A stretch of DNA of 64,000 nt, from the NCBI RefSeq assembly GCF_000152805.1, contig NZ_CH902578.1:1790231-1854230 (forward strand). Reading direction: 5' to 3'. The stretch is from Maritimibacter alkaliphilus HTCC2654 (lineage in GTDB: Bacteria > Pseudomonadota > Alphaproteobacteria > Rhodobacterales > Rhodobacteraceae). This document shows positions 42,697 through 53,750 of the stretch, one piece after another; within the stretch, counting starts at the first letter, position 1, and every line of letters starts with the position of its first letter. A model generated the notes under the pieces. It searched no databases. It saw only the letters and a program-made list of their open reading frames with translations, and was not told the origin of the DNA. A program made the translations under genes and the position numbers.

Positions 42697-42730
42697 GATT
42701 TGTCTACGCTACTATACAACTAGACAAATC
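42697..42730. promoter_or_regulatory. Likely PhnF operator in the phnG-phnF divergent region
   Basis: GATTTGTCTA (42697-42706) and TAGACAAATC (42721-42730) form a perfect 10-bp inverted repeat with a 14-base spacer. A further TAGACA half-site lies at 42684-42689, almost at the phnG ATG. GntR/HutC-type regulators bind such TNGTCTA/TAGACNA dyads. Binding would block the phnG promoter when no inducer is present. Confidence 0.65.
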
Positions 42731-42754
42731 ATAGGGCCCCGCGCCCGGATTGTC

Positions 42755-42772
42755 TTGTGAAAGTTCTGTGAC
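42755..42772. promoter_or_regulatory. Candidate Pho box in the phnG-phnF region
   Basis: TTGTGAA-AGTT-CTGTGAC: two 7-base units 4 bases apart, in the same register as the elements at 36414 and 48821. It ends 2 bases before the phnF ATG, so it is more likely to serve the leftward phnG operon, about 73 bases upstream of its start. Confidence 0.45.
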
Positions 42773-42774
42773 GT

Positions 42775-43488
42775 ATGCCCAAGACCCCGATCTGGAAATC
42801 CATCGCGGCCACCATCGGAGACGAGATTGCCAAGGGCCATTATGGGCCCGGCGACAAGCTTCCGACCGAGGCGGCCCTGTCGGCGCGTTTCGGCGTCAAT
42901 CGCCACACGGTGCGCCACGCGCTGTCGGACATGGCCGAGCGGGGGCTGGTGCGGGCGCGGCGCGGGGCGGGCGTGTTCGTGGAGGCCGAGCCGACCGATT
43001 ATCCCATCGGTCGCCGGGTCCGCTTTCACCAGAACATCCGCGCCTCGGGCCGTTTGCCGCAAAAAGCCGTGCTCAGGATCGAAGAGCGGGGGGCGGACCT
43101 GTCCGAGGCCGCCGCGCTTGAGATCGCGCAGGGCGCCCCGGTGATCGTCTACGAGGGGCTGTCGTTCTCCGAAGGCACGCCCATCGCGCATTTCATTTCC
43201 GTTTTCCCAAAGGCACCTGTGCCGGGCCTTGCCGCGACATTGGGCGAGGTGACATCGGTCACCGAAGCGCTGGTGCGCAACGGGATCGACGACTACGTGC
43301 GGGCCGAAACGCGCATTTCCGTCGACCACGCCTCCGCAACGCAGGCGATTCACCTCAGGATCGGATCGGGCGATGCGGTGCTGAAATCCGTCGGCATCAA
43401 CCGGACCGAGGGCGGGTTACCCATCGAATACGGCACGACGTGGTTCGCCGGGGACAAGGTGACGCTGACGGTCGCGCCGGACAGCTAA
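42775..43488 (+). CDS. phnF: GntR/HutC-family regulator of phosphonate genes
   Basis: 237 residues. N-terminal winged helix (GPGDKLPTEAALSARFGVNRHTVRHALSDMAERGLV), then a UTRA effector domain (FHQNIRASGRLPQKAVL ... VIVYEGLSFSEGTPIAHFISVFP). This is the phn-locus GntR type (PhnF). It stands divergent from phnG with a perfect inverted repeat between, and likely represses the locus. Its stop overlaps that of the hexapeptide gene tail to tail. Confidence 0.9.
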   Translation: MPKTPIWKSIAATIGDEIAKGHYGPGDKLPTEAALSARFGVNRHTVRHALSDMAERGLVRARRGAGVFVEAEPTDYPIGRRVRFHQNIRASGRLPQKAVLRIEERGADLSEAAALEIAQGAPVIVYEGLSFSEGTPIAHFISVFPKAPVPGLAATLGEVTSVTEALVRNGIDDYVRAETRISVDHASATQAIHLRIGSGDAVLKSVGINRTEGGLPIEYGTTWFAGDKVTLTVAPDS

Positions 43489-44099
43489 GCGCCGTACTTT
43501 TCCAGAAAGGCTGGCGTCGACATCGACCGGAAATCCGCAAGTCGGTCGCGAAGCGTCGCATGATCCCAGTCCCACCACGCAAGATCCATCAGCCGCTGGG
43601 CCACGGGCCGCTCGAACCGGGCGCGCAAGGGTTTGGCGGGGATGCCCGCGACGATCTGATATGGCTCCACGTCATGAGTCACGACCGCCATGCTCGCCAC
43701 CACGGCGCCATGGCCGATCTGAATCTCGGGGCGGATCACGGCGCCGTGCCCGATCCATGTGTCATGCCCGATGCGGGCCACACGTGCGGCGCGCTTTTCA
43801 AAGAAGCCGTCATCCACCTCGGCGTCGTCGAAGTAGTCCGGCGAACGGTAGAGGAAGTGATGCAGCGACGGCTGGTCCATCGGGTGATCGGTCGGCCCGA
43901 TCCGCACGAACGCGGCGATATTGGCGAACTTGCCGATCTCGGCATTGGCGATGTCGGCGTAACGGTCGCAATAGGAATAGTCCCCGAACTGCGCGTTCTG
44001 GATGCGGCTGCCCTGCCCGATCTCGACAAACGCCCCGAAGCGGGAGCCGCCGATCTGGCAGTCCGGATGGATGAACGGCGCCTCGCCCAGCCGTGCCAT
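43485..44099 (-). CDS. Hexapeptide-repeat transferase of the phosphonate locus
   Basis: 204 residues from the ATG at 44099. Left-handed beta-helix repeats are visible (IHPDCQIGGSRFGAFVEIGQGSRIQNAQFGDYSYCDRYADIANAEIGKF, then ARIGHDTWIGHGAVIRPEIQIGHGAVVASMAVVTHDV), with YQIVAGIPAKPLRARF at the end as in chloramphenicol acetyltransferase-like xenobiotic acetyltransferases. It matches the phn-linked family TIGR03308. An acetylation of aminophosphonates, as for PhnO, is possible but not shown. Confidence 0.85.
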   Translation of the reverse strand: MARLGEAPFIHPDCQIGGSRFGAFVEIGQGSRIQNAQFGDYSYCDRYADIANAEIGKFANIAAFVRIGPTDHPMDQPSLHHFLYRSPDYFDDAEVDDGFFEKRAARVARIGHDTWIGHGAVIRPEIQIGHGAVVASMAVVTHDVEPYQIVAGIPAKPLRARFERPVAQRLMDLAWWDWDHATLRDRLADFRSMSTPAFLEKYGA

Positions 44100-44737
44100 C
44101 AGAATGGTCTTTCCTCGCCGGTGAACTTGAAGAACTTGCCGGTATCGGACATCGACAAGCGTTCGATCAGACCCAGAATGCCCGTCGCCACCTCGTCGGG
44201 CGTCACATCCGCCTCGGGCCCGCCCATGTCGGTCTGCACCCAGCCCGGATCGACCAGCGCGACGGGGATACGGTCGGCGGCAAGATCGGTCGCCAGCCCC
44301 TGCATCACCTTGTTCACCGCCGCCTTGGACGCGCGATAGGCGATGCGGTCGGACTTGGCATAGCCCATCCACGCCATCTGGCTCGACACCGTGACGATCT
44401 TGCCCTGACCGCTGGCCCGCAACGCGGGCAGCACGGCCTGCGCCACCGCGAGCGGGGCGAGCGTGTTGATCGTCAGCGTCTCGGCGAACCCTTCGAAATC
44501 CATGTCGAGCGTCGACTGCCGGTCCGGCCCGATGATCCCTGCGTTGTTCACGAGCACGTCGATCCGGCCCAAACCGCCGAAGGCCCCGGCGATGGCGGCC
44601 ACGTCGGACAGATCGCAGGCGATATCCGTGCCCGCGCCCGACCGGCTGTGCGTCACGACGTCATGCCCCTCAAGCCGCGTAGCCGCCACCAGCGCCGCGC
44701 CGATGCCACGGTTCGCCCCTGTCACCAGAATTCGCAT
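44099..44737 (-). CDS. Short-chain dehydrogenase/reductase
   Basis: 212 residues. Cofactor site TGANRGIGAAL, NNAG motif (LVNNAGIIGP) and catalytic YRASK with Ser (TVSSQMAWMG). The substrate is unknown. It lies 1 base after phnE2 and overlaps the hexapeptide gene, so it is part of the phnCDEE operon, suggesting action on a phosphonate or its sugar product. Confidence 0.85.
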   Translation of the reverse strand: MRILVTGANRGIGAALVAATRLEGHDVVTHSRSGAGTDIACDLSDVAAIAGAFGGLGRIDVLVNNAGIIGPDRQSTLDMDFEGFAETLTINTLAPLAVAQAVLPALRASGQGKIVTVSSQMAWMGYAKSDRIAYRASKAAVNKVMQGLATDLAADRIPVALVDPGWVQTDMGGPEADVTPDEVATGILGLIERLSMSDTGKFFKFTGEERPF

Positions 44738-44738
44738 G

Positions 44739-46085
44739 TCACTCTCCCTTAATCAGTTTCCGTCGGAGCCAACCGGACAAGCTGTCCATCAGCATCACGA
44801 CGATCACGATCAGGATGATATAATAGGTGACCTCTTCCCAGTCCTTCTGGGTAATCATGGCCTGCGTGAGCAAAAGCCCGATCCCACCGCCCGTGATCGC
44901 GCCGATGATGGTGGCCGAGCGGGTGTTGGATTCGAGGAAATAGAGCACCTGCGACAACAGCACGGGCGTCACCTGCGGGATGACCCCGAAGCGGTAGCGC
45001 TGCACGGTCGACGCCCCGGTCGAGACGACACCGTCGATCTGTTTCTGATCCACGTTCTCCAGCGCCTCCGAGAACATCTTGCCGAAGCTGCCGGTATCCG
45101 TGAACAGGATCGCAAGTGCGCCGGTCATCGGGCCGGGGCCGAAGGCACGGGATAGAAGGATGGTCCAGATCAGCGCGTCCACTCCGCGCAGAAAGTCGAA
45201 CACGCGGCGCAGCGCAAAGCGCACGGGCATCAGCGGCGAAAAGTTCTTGGCGGCAAGGAAGGCGACGGGCAGCGCGACGATGGCCGCGCCGAAGGTTCCG
45301 AGAAAGGCCATGAGCACGGTTTCAAACAGCGCCCAAGCTACATCGACATGCCGCCACATCGGGTTTTCCCAGAAGTCGTGCCACGCGCCTTCGATATTCC
45401 CACGCGCCGGGTCGATCTGGTCGCCAAAGAGAATGTCAAAGACCCCGTGGCCAGAATAGGGGCTGTCGAGCGTGAACCAAAAGAGCTCCCATCCCGGAAA
45501 ATAGTTGAACACCTCGGTCTTGTTCCGTGTCAGCGAAAGCCGCCCCTCGTCCGTCGTGATCGCCATGCGCGTGCTGGACAGGTTGATCCAGTCCGGCACG
45601 TCGTCTTCGGGGATGTTGGTGACGACCGTGCGCCCTTCGATCTGGCCGCGAATGGTGCCGTATCCGGGCACCTCATAGGTCAAAGCGTTACCCGGCAGGA
45701 AGGTGACGATATGCCCGGCGCCAAGGTCGATCACCGTGGTCTCGCCCTGCGCGTCCACCCAATCCGGCACGATGCCGTCCGGATAGGCCCCCTTGCGCTC
45801 GCCCTCGATGGCGACGCCGAGTTCGCCCGAGCGGTTGTCGCGGGTCACGTGGGTCTTGTAGCTCACCATATCCGCGACAAGCGTGCGCCCGTTCTGCACG
45901 TCGAACTTGAGCCGGTCGCGGTCGGGGATGTTCGACGGGATGCCGAACATGTCGGGCGTCAGGATGTGGAACGCGAAGGCGACATAGACCAGATAGGTCA
46001 GGACAACCGCAGGAAGACCCCACGAAAAGAGCTTCTTGCGCCCGAACAGGCGGTCCGCCTGTGCATATGCGGTCGCATCGGTCAT
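44739..46085 (-). CDS. phnE: Phosphonate ABC transporter permease 2, with long periplasmic insert
   Basis: 448 residues, against about 260-280 for ordinary PhnE. After a first helix (about residues 20-42) comes a soluble beta-rich stretch of about 170 residues, then the usual permease core with five helices and the EAA-type loop (SEALENVDQKQIDGVVSTGASTVQRYRFGVIPQVTP). Its start overlaps phnE1 by one base. Two permeases with this long/short pairing form the heterodimeric channel in alphaproteobacterial phosphonate transporters. Confidence 0.9.
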   Translation of the reverse strand: MTDATAYAQADRLFGRKKLFSWGLPAVVLTYLVYVAFAFHILTPDMFGIPSNIPDRDRLKFDVQNGRTLVADMVSYKTHVTRDNRSGELGVAIEGERKGAYPDGIVPDWVDAQGETTVIDLGAGHIVTFLPGNALTYEVPGYGTIRGQIEGRTVVTNIPEDDVPDWINLSSTRMAITTDEGRLSLTRNKTEVFNYFPGWELFWFTLDSPYSGHGVFDILFGDQIDPARGNIEGAWHDFWENPMWRHVDVAWALFETVLMAFLGTFGAAIVALPVAFLAAKNFSPLMPVRFALRRVFDFLRGVDALIWTILLSRAFGPGPMTGALAILFTDTGSFGKMFSEALENVDQKQIDGVVSTGASTVQRYRFGVIPQVTPVLLSQVLYFLESNTRSATIIGAITGGGIGLLLTQAMITQKDWEEVTYYIILIVIVVMLMDSLSGWLRRKLIKGE

Positions 46086-46936
46086 CAGTGCGCCCCCTCA
46101 TGTGCCAGCCGGTTGCGCACGTGGCTGGAGATTTGATCGAACACGACGATGGTCAGGAACAGCAGGATAAAGATCGCCGCCGCCTCGTCGAACCGGCCCT
46201 GCCCCCATGACATCGCGTTCTTGAGCTCGTACCCGATGCCGCCCGCGCCCACGAAGCCGAGGATGGCGGAGGCGCGGATGTTGATTTCGAACCTCAGCAG
46301 GGCGTAGCTGAAATAGTTGGGCGCGACCTGCGGCACGACGCCCAGCCACATGCGCTGACCCCATGTCGCCCCGACCGAGGCCAGCCCCTCGATAGGTTTG
46401 AGGTCGGCGTTCTCGTTCACCTCGGAGAACAGCTTGCCCAGCGCGCCGGAGGTGTGGAAGGCGATGGCGATCATCGCGGGCACCGGGCCACCGCCCAGGA
46501 CGAAGATCAGGATCAGCGCGATGACGATTTCAGGCACCGCGCGCATCACGTCCATGATCCGGCGAAACACCGGGATCAGGCGCGGCCAGCGGGCCATGCC
46601 GCGCGTGGACAGAAGCGACAGGATGAAGCCAAGAGCCGCACCGATGATTGTCGAAGCCGCCGCGATGTTGAGCGTTTCGGTGAGCGCCGGGAAGTATGTC
46701 ACGAGGTGGCCGGGCAACTGATCCACCTTGGGGGCCGTGTCCGCGATCACGTCGGCAGGAAAGCCAAAGATATTCGGCAGCCCGGCCCAGAACCCGCCCG
46801 CGTTCCGGGCATCGGCCAGCATGAAGCCGGACACCATGAGCGCGACGAAAACGGCCAGCATGATTCCACCGTACATCCGTTTGCGCCGGGTCATTTCGAC
46901 GTAATGCGCGCGGGCGTCGAAGGGGATGTCGGTCAT
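46085..46936 (-). CDS. phnE: Phosphonate ABC transporter permease 1
   Basis: 283 residues with about six helices and the EAA loop SEVNENADLKPIEGLASVGATWGQRMWLGVVPQVAP. A normal-length PhnE. It follows phnD with a 60-base gap holding a strong hairpin and precedes the long permease. Probable partner of PhnC (ATPase) and PhnD (binding protein). Confidence 0.92.
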   Translation of the reverse strand: MTDIPFDARAHYVEMTRRKRMYGGIMLAVFVALMVSGFMLADARNAGGFWAGLPNIFGFPADVIADTAPKVDQLPGHLVTYFPALTETLNIAAASTIIGAALGFILSLLSTRGMARWPRLIPVFRRIMDVMRAVPEIVIALILIFVLGGGPVPAMIAIAFHTSGALGKLFSEVNENADLKPIEGLASVGATWGQRMWLGVVPQVAPNYFSYALLRFEINIRASAILGFVGAGGIGYELKNAMSWGQGRFDEAAAIFILLFLTIVVFDQISSHVRNRLAHEGAH

Positions 46937-46957
46937 GGCGGGCCTTTCGAATACAAA

Positions 46958-46982
46958 GACCCCGCCGGGGTGCGGCGGGGTC
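46958..46982 (-). terminator. Strong hairpin between phnD and phnE (attenuator or mRNA stabiliser)
   Basis: GACCCCGCC (46958-46966) pairs perfectly with GGCGGGGTC (46974-46982) across 7 bases; only three T follow. In ABC transporter operons such structures after the binding-protein gene raise its level relative to the permeases, which is the likely role here. Confidence 0.6.
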
Positions 46983-46996
46983 GATGGTGGTCTGGT

Positions 46997-47902
46997 TTAC
47001 TCGCTCTTGGCCTTGCGGGCCTCGATGATCGAGAGATAGGCGTCATGGGTGATCGGGTCGAAGCCCAGCGATTCACCGGCCGAGATGTTGTAGGTGCATT
47101 CGGGGTCGGCGTCGTACATGCCGTCGACCAGCGCGGTCATCTTGTCCTTCACGTCCTGCGGCAGCGCCGAGGCGAGCACGATCGGGCCTTCGGGGATCGG
47201 CTTGGAGCGCCAGATTTCCACAAGGTCGTTCATGTCGACGAGGCCCGCGTCCACGGCTTTACGAAGCGCGCCGGAGTTATAGCCGTCGGCCCATTCGCCC
47301 TGACCGTCGGCCCAGGTCACGCCCGCGTCGATGTCGCCGTTGTTGACCGCGACGATGGTCTGCTCATGCCCGCCGGTGAACACGACGTCACCGAAATACG
47401 CGCCCGGCTCCATCGTGATCGCGTCGCCTGCCATCGGGATTTCGATGGACGGGATCAGGTAGCCGGAGGTCGAGTTCGGGTCACCGAAGCCGAACACCTT
47501 GTCCTGCATGTCCTCGAGCGAGGTGATGCCGCTGTCGGCGCGGGCGAAGCCGATGGAATGATAGCCGTAGGAGCCGTCGAGGTTGATCTTGACCAGCACC
47601 GGCTCGACCGCCTCGGGGTCTTGCAGGTAAGTGGCGGCATAGGCGGAGGCGCCCAGCCACGCCATGTGGATCGTGCCGCCCAGCAGGCCCTGAATGACGC
47701 CGTTGTAGTCGGCGGGGGCGAACAGCTTGACCGGAACGCCCAGAGCGTCTTCGGCATAGGTCTTGAGGCATCCGTGGTTGTTCAGGCGGTCCTGAGCGTT
47801 TTCGCCACCCAGAATGCCGATGTTGAACTCTTCGATGCCTTGGGCCATGGCCGGGGTCACCAGCGCGGTGGTGGCAAGGGCAGCTGCGAGGATGCGTTTC
47901 AT
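46997..47902 (-). CDS. phnD: Phosphonate ABC transporter substrate-binding protein
   Basis: 301 residues with a signal peptide (cut after PAMA). The PhnD-type core is clear: FNIGILGGENAQDRLNNHGCL, LFAPADYNGVIQGLLGGTIHMAWLGASAYA, VFGFGDPNSTSGYLIPSIEI and GGHEQTIVAVNNGDIDAGVTWADG. It captures phosphonates in the periplasm for the PhnE pair. Confidence 0.95.
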   Translation of the reverse strand: MKRILAAALATTALVTPAMAQGIEEFNIGILGGENAQDRLNNHGCLKTYAEDALGVPVKLFAPADYNGVIQGLLGGTIHMAWLGASAYAATYLQDPEAVEPVLVKINLDGSYGYHSIGFARADSGITSLEDMQDKVFGFGDPNSTSGYLIPSIEIPMAGDAITMEPGAYFGDVVFTGGHEQTIVAVNNGDIDAGVTWADGQGEWADGYNSGALRKAVDAGLVDMNDLVEIWRSKPIPEGPIVLASALPQDVKDKMTALVDGMYDADPECTYNISAGESLGFDPITHDAYLSIIEARKAKSE

Positions 47903-47962
47903 CTGTCTCTCTCCGTTTCAGGTTGATTGAGGGGCGTCCTGCCCCGGTCGATGAAAGGGTCG

Positions 47963-48799
47963 TCAGGCGGTCGCGGCGGCGCGGGCGGTGAGCGCCGGGC
48001 GCGCGGCATCGCGGATTTCGGTCGAGGTGGCGTCTTCGGAAAAGCTGTCGTCCGCGCCGTAGATGTCGCGGGCCACGCCGGTCGTGAGTTGCGCGGGCGT
48101 GCCGTCGAACACGATCCGCCCGTCGCGCATCCCGATCACCCGGTCGCAATAGCGCCGCGCGGTGTCGAGCGTGTGGAGGTTGGCGATGACCATCCGCCCG
48201 TCTTCTTCGTGGATGCGCCGCAGCGTCTCCATCACGATCTGGGCGTTCATCGGATCGAGCGAGGCGATGGGTTCGTCCGCAAGGATCACCTTGGGGTCCT
48301 GCATCAGCGCCCGCGCAATGGCGACCCGCTGCTGCTGACCGCCCGACAGTGCCTCGGCGCGTTTGGCCGCATGTTCGGCAATGCCCATACGTTCGAGAAT
48401 GTCGATGGCGTGATGGATGTCCTCACGCGGGAACAGGTTGAACATCGTGGCGAAGGTCGAGCGGCGATTGAGCGTGCCGTGCAGCACGTTCGACACCACG
48501 TCCATGCGCGGGACGAGGTTGAACTGCTGAAAGATCATGGCGCAGTCTGCCTGCCAGTTGCGGCGTTCGCGGCCGCGCAGGGTCAGCACGTCGCGCCCCT
48601 CGAAGGTCAGGCTGCCCTGGGTCGCGTCCGTCATCCGGTTCATCATCCGAAGGAAGGTGGACTTGCCCGCCCCCGAGCGCCCGATGATGCCCAGCATCAT
48701 GGGCCGGTCGACGCTGAAATTCATGGAATCGACCGCCGCGTTGCGGCCAAAGCGTTTGGTCAGGTTTTCGACAACCAGCATGGAGCCCCCGTCTGTCAC
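47963..48799 (-). CDS. phnC: Phosphonate ABC transporter ATP-binding protein
   Basis: 278 residues. Walker [17 protein letters not shown], signature [15 protein letters not shown], Walker [17 protein letters not shown]: the PhnC pattern. First gene of the phnCDEE-SDR-hexapeptide operon; a candidate Pho box array lies just upstream. Its C-terminus is longer than usual and Ala-rich. Confidence 0.95.
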   Translation of the reverse strand: MTDGGSMLVVENLTKRFGRNAAVDSMNFSVDRPMMLGIIGRSGAGKSTFLRMMNRMTDATQGSLTFEGRDVLTLRGRERRNWQADCAMIFQQFNLVPRMDVVSNVLHGTLNRRSTFATMFNLFPREDIHHAIDILERMGIAEHAAKRAEALSGGQQQRVAIARALMQDPKVILADEPIASLDPMNAQIVMETLRRIHEEDGRMVIANLHTLDTARRYCDRVIGMRDGRIVFDGTPAQLTTGVARDIYGADDSFSEDATSTEIRDAARPALTARAAATA

Positions 48800-48820
48800 G
48801 GGGGTCCGTATGGGGCGAAT

Positions 48821-48860
48821 CCGTCACCGAAATGTGTCGCTGGCGTAAAGCTTTTGTAAC
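48821..48860. promoter_or_regulatory. Candidate Pho box array upstream of phnC
   Basis: CCGTCAC-CGAA-ATGTGTC (48821-48838) matches the element between phnM and the DUF1045 gene at 13 or more of 18 positions. The 11-base period continues with GCGTAAA and TTGTAAC (48843-48860), giving four phased units. It lies 22-61 bases upstream of the phnC ATG. Confidence 0.5.
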
Positions 48861-48875
48861 GCCGCGCCGCCGAGG

Positions 48876-50264
48876 TCAGGTCAGGGCGGATCGCAGCTTT
48901 TCGATGTGCAGGGTGACCAAATTCGTGGCGGTTTCAGGATCGCTCGCTTCGGCATAGCACCTGAATTCGGGCGCGTTGCCGGAGGGGCGCAGATGCACCA
49001 CGGCCCCTTCGGCAAAGGTCACGCGCAGCCCGTCCGTGGTGTCGGTCGCGGTCTCGGTGAGGCCCTCACCGAAGAACGCCGCGCGCGCGACCCGGTCGCC
49101 CTCGAGCCCCGCGATGAACGCCCGCGCCACCTCCGGCTCGACACCTTGCAGGCGGTCGGCGGCGGTGAACCGCGGCGGCAGGGTCGAAGCGAGGCCTGAC
49201 AGGCGCACCCCCTCGGCCTTTGCCCGCGCGAGCGGCGCGATGATCGGCAGCAGGCTGTCGCGGGTCATGAGCGGGGCAAGCGTGCCCGCTGGCCCCTGCG
49301 CCTCGAACCCGAGCAGGAAGCCCCCGTTCGCCTCATACCCGGCGACCTTGGCGGCGGGGTCGGCGTCCAGCGCCGCCTCCATCGCCGCGATCACGAAGGG
49401 CGAGCCGATGCGCGTCAGGTCCACCCGGTCGAAGCCCAGTTCGGACACCATCGTGTTGGAGGACACCGGCGTGCAGATCACCTGCGCGCCCAACATCTGC
49501 GCCGTGAGCGGGCCAAGCACGTCGCCCGGCACGATCCGCCCCGTCTCGTCCGTCACCATCGGGCGGTCGGCATCGCCATCGGTGGACACCAGCGCCGACA
49601 ACCCATGTTCGGCACACCAGCCCGCGAACATCTCGCGCGTCTCGGCGTCCACCGCTTCGGTGTCGACCGGGATGAAGGTGTCCGAACGGGCAAGCGGCAC
49701 GACCTCGGCCCCCAGTTCGGCCATGACGCGGATCAGGATGTCGCGGGCCACCGACGAATGTTCATAGACGCCAATCCTGAGCCCCGACAACGCATCCGCC
49801 CCGAACGCCCGCACATACCGCGCAACGTAAAGGTCCGGTGCGTCGTAGCGCGGCTCTTCCTGCGCGGTGAGCCCCCTTGCCTCGCGCCTAAGCGCGGCCG
49901 TGATGCGCCCTTCGTCCTCCTTCGAAATCTCACCCGTCGGCAGATAGAATTTCAGCCCGTTGCGGTCCGCCGGAATGTGACTGCCCGTCACCATCACGGC
50001 CCCCGCCTGCCCGGCCATCGACACCAGCGCAAGCGCGGGTGTCGGCACCGGGCCAAGGCGAACCACGTTCACGCCCTCGCCCAACGCCGCATCGGCCACG
50101 GCATCCGCGATGTCGGGCGAGGAAGGCCGCAGATCCCATCCCAGACAGATCGTGCCGTTATGCGGACAAGCGGCGAGGAACGCGCGGGTGTAATCCGCGA
50201 CCAGTTCCGGCGTCAGCTCCGTGACGAGGCCCCGCAGCCCGCTCGTTCCGAATTTCGGTGCCAT
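48876..50264 (-). CDS. Phosphohexomutase (phosphomannomutase/phosphoglucomutase type)
   Basis: 462 residues. Active-site Ser loop MVTGSHIPADRNGLKFY, metal-binding loop STDGDADRPMV, sugar-binding GYEANGGFLLG and the phosphate-binding end RPSGNAPEFRCY. This is the alpha-D-phosphohexomutase family. The IPADRNG loop and length suit phosphomannomutase or a related sugar mutase supplying nucleotide sugars for the polysaccharides implied elsewhere in the window; the exact substrate is not decided by sequence alone. Confidence 0.85.
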   Translation of the reverse strand: MAPKFGTSGLRGLVTELTPELVADYTRAFLAACPHNGTICLGWDLRPSSPDIADAVADAALGEGVNVVRLGPVPTPALALVSMAGQAGAVMVTGSHIPADRNGLKFYLPTGEISKEDEGRITAALRREARGLTAQEEPRYDAPDLYVARYVRAFGADALSGLRIGVYEHSSVARDILIRVMAELGAEVVPLARSDTFIPVDTEAVDAETREMFAGWCAEHGLSALVSTDGDADRPMVTDETGRIVPGDVLGPLTAQMLGAQVICTPVSSNTMVSELGFDRVDLTRIGSPFVIAAMEAALDADPAAKVAGYEANGGFLLGFEAQGPAGTLAPLMTRDSLLPIIAPLARAKAEGVRLSGLASTLPPRFTAADRLQGVEPEVARAFIAGLEGDRVARAAFFGEGLTETATDTTDGLRVTFAEGAVVHLRPSGNAPEFRCYAEASDPETATNLVTLHIEKLRSALT

Positions 50265-50315
50265 GTCCCTGCCCTTCGCCTGTTTTCCCGTTTGTCCCGG
50301 CCCGGTGCCCGTGGG

Positions 50316-51227
50316 TCAAGCCGCATTCGCGGGGCGGCCAGCCATCGCGGCGGCGCGCACGACTTCGGCCACCTCGCGCAACTGGCCCGCCAGCGGACTT
50401 GTCCGGCGCCAGATCATCCCGATCGTGCGCGTCGGCTGCGGTTCGGGAAACCGGGCGACCGAGACATCCGTCGCCCGCGTCTCGACCGGGACAGCCATTT
50501 CGGGGATGAGCGTGACACCGATGCCCGACCCGACCATCTGAACCAGCGTCGAAAGCGACGACCCGTCCAGCGTCTCGCGCGGCAAAGCGGACTGGATGTT
50601 GCAGAACGACAGCGCCTGATCGCGAAAGCAATGCCCCTCTTCCAGTAGGAGCAGCCGCATCTCGCGCAGGCCCTCGCGGTCGGGAACGGGTTTGTCGGCA
50701 TCTTCGGGCGGACGCACGAGCACGAAGTCCTCTTCGAATAGCGCGACCTCGGTGAACGCGGGTTCCGATATGGGAAGCGCGAGAATGGCCGTGTCCAGCC
50801 GCCCCTCGTGCAACTCGGTGATAAGCTTCGACGTCAGCGACTCCCGCACATGAATGTCGAGGTCGTCATGCTCCAACGACAGCCGACCGATGATGGCGGG
50901 CAGCAGATAGGGTGCGATGGTCGGGATCACCCCGATCCTGAGCCGCCCGGCGAGCCGCCCCTTCGCCGCGCGCGCCAGATCGCCCAGTTCATCCACACCA
51001 CGCAGCACCTCCCGCGCTTTCGCCACGAAATCTTCACCGAACGGCGTCAGCCGCAACTGGCGGGGCCCACGTTCGACCAGAGGTGTCCCAAGTTCTTCCT
51101 CAAGCTCCTTGATCCGCATCGAAAGGGCCGGCTGCGAGATGGCGCAGGCATCGGCCGCGCGCCCGAAATGGCCGTGTTGCGCGAGCGCGTCGAAATAGCG
51201 GAGCTGCTTGATCGTCAGGTTTGCCAT
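50316..51227 (-). CDS. oxyR: Hydrogen peroxide-sensing LysR regulator
   Basis: 303 residues. LysR helix-turn-helix at the start (FGRAADACAISQPALSMRIKELEEELG), and in the sensor domain GHCFRDQALSFC, which has the C-x8-C disulfide pair of OxyR (Cys199/Cys208 in E. coli). Divergent from katG, the classic target, with a 211-base AT-rich region between. Autoregulation and H2O2-dependent katG activation are expected. Confidence 0.93.
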   Translation of the reverse strand: MANLTIKQLRYFDALAQHGHFGRAADACAISQPALSMRIKELEEELGTPLVERGPRQLRLTPFGEDFVAKAREVLRGVDELGDLARAAKGRLAGRLRIGVIPTIAPYLLPAIIGRLSLEHDDLDIHVRESLTSKLITELHEGRLDTAILALPISEPAFTEVALFEEDFVLVRPPEDADKPVPDREGLREMRLLLLEEGHCFRDQALSFCNIQSALPRETLDGSSLSTLVQMVGSGIGVTLIPEMAVPVETRATDVSVARFPEPQPTRTIGMIWRRTSPLAGQLREVAEVVRAAAMAGRPANAA

Positions 51228-51288
51228 AACTCCTAATTATGACAACCATCAGAAAACGCAACTTTTAGATATCGAATGCGAATGTTAG

Positions 51289-53631
<2,343 letters not shown>

Positions 53632-53652
53632 CCTGACCTTAGCGACCTTCGG

Positions 53653-53678
53653 GGGCGGCCTTTCGGGGCCGCCCTTTT
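53653..53678 (+). terminator. Intrinsic terminator of katG
   Basis: GGGCGGCC (53653-53660), loop TTTCGG, GGCCGCCC (53667-53674), then TTTT. It starts 22 bases past the katG stop. Confidence 0.85.
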
Positions 53679-53750
53679 CTTGTCTGGGGGTTCGGCTCGG
53701 GCTTGGCTGGACGGGATCGCGGGTGCGCTTGGAGTTTGAGCCAACAGGAT

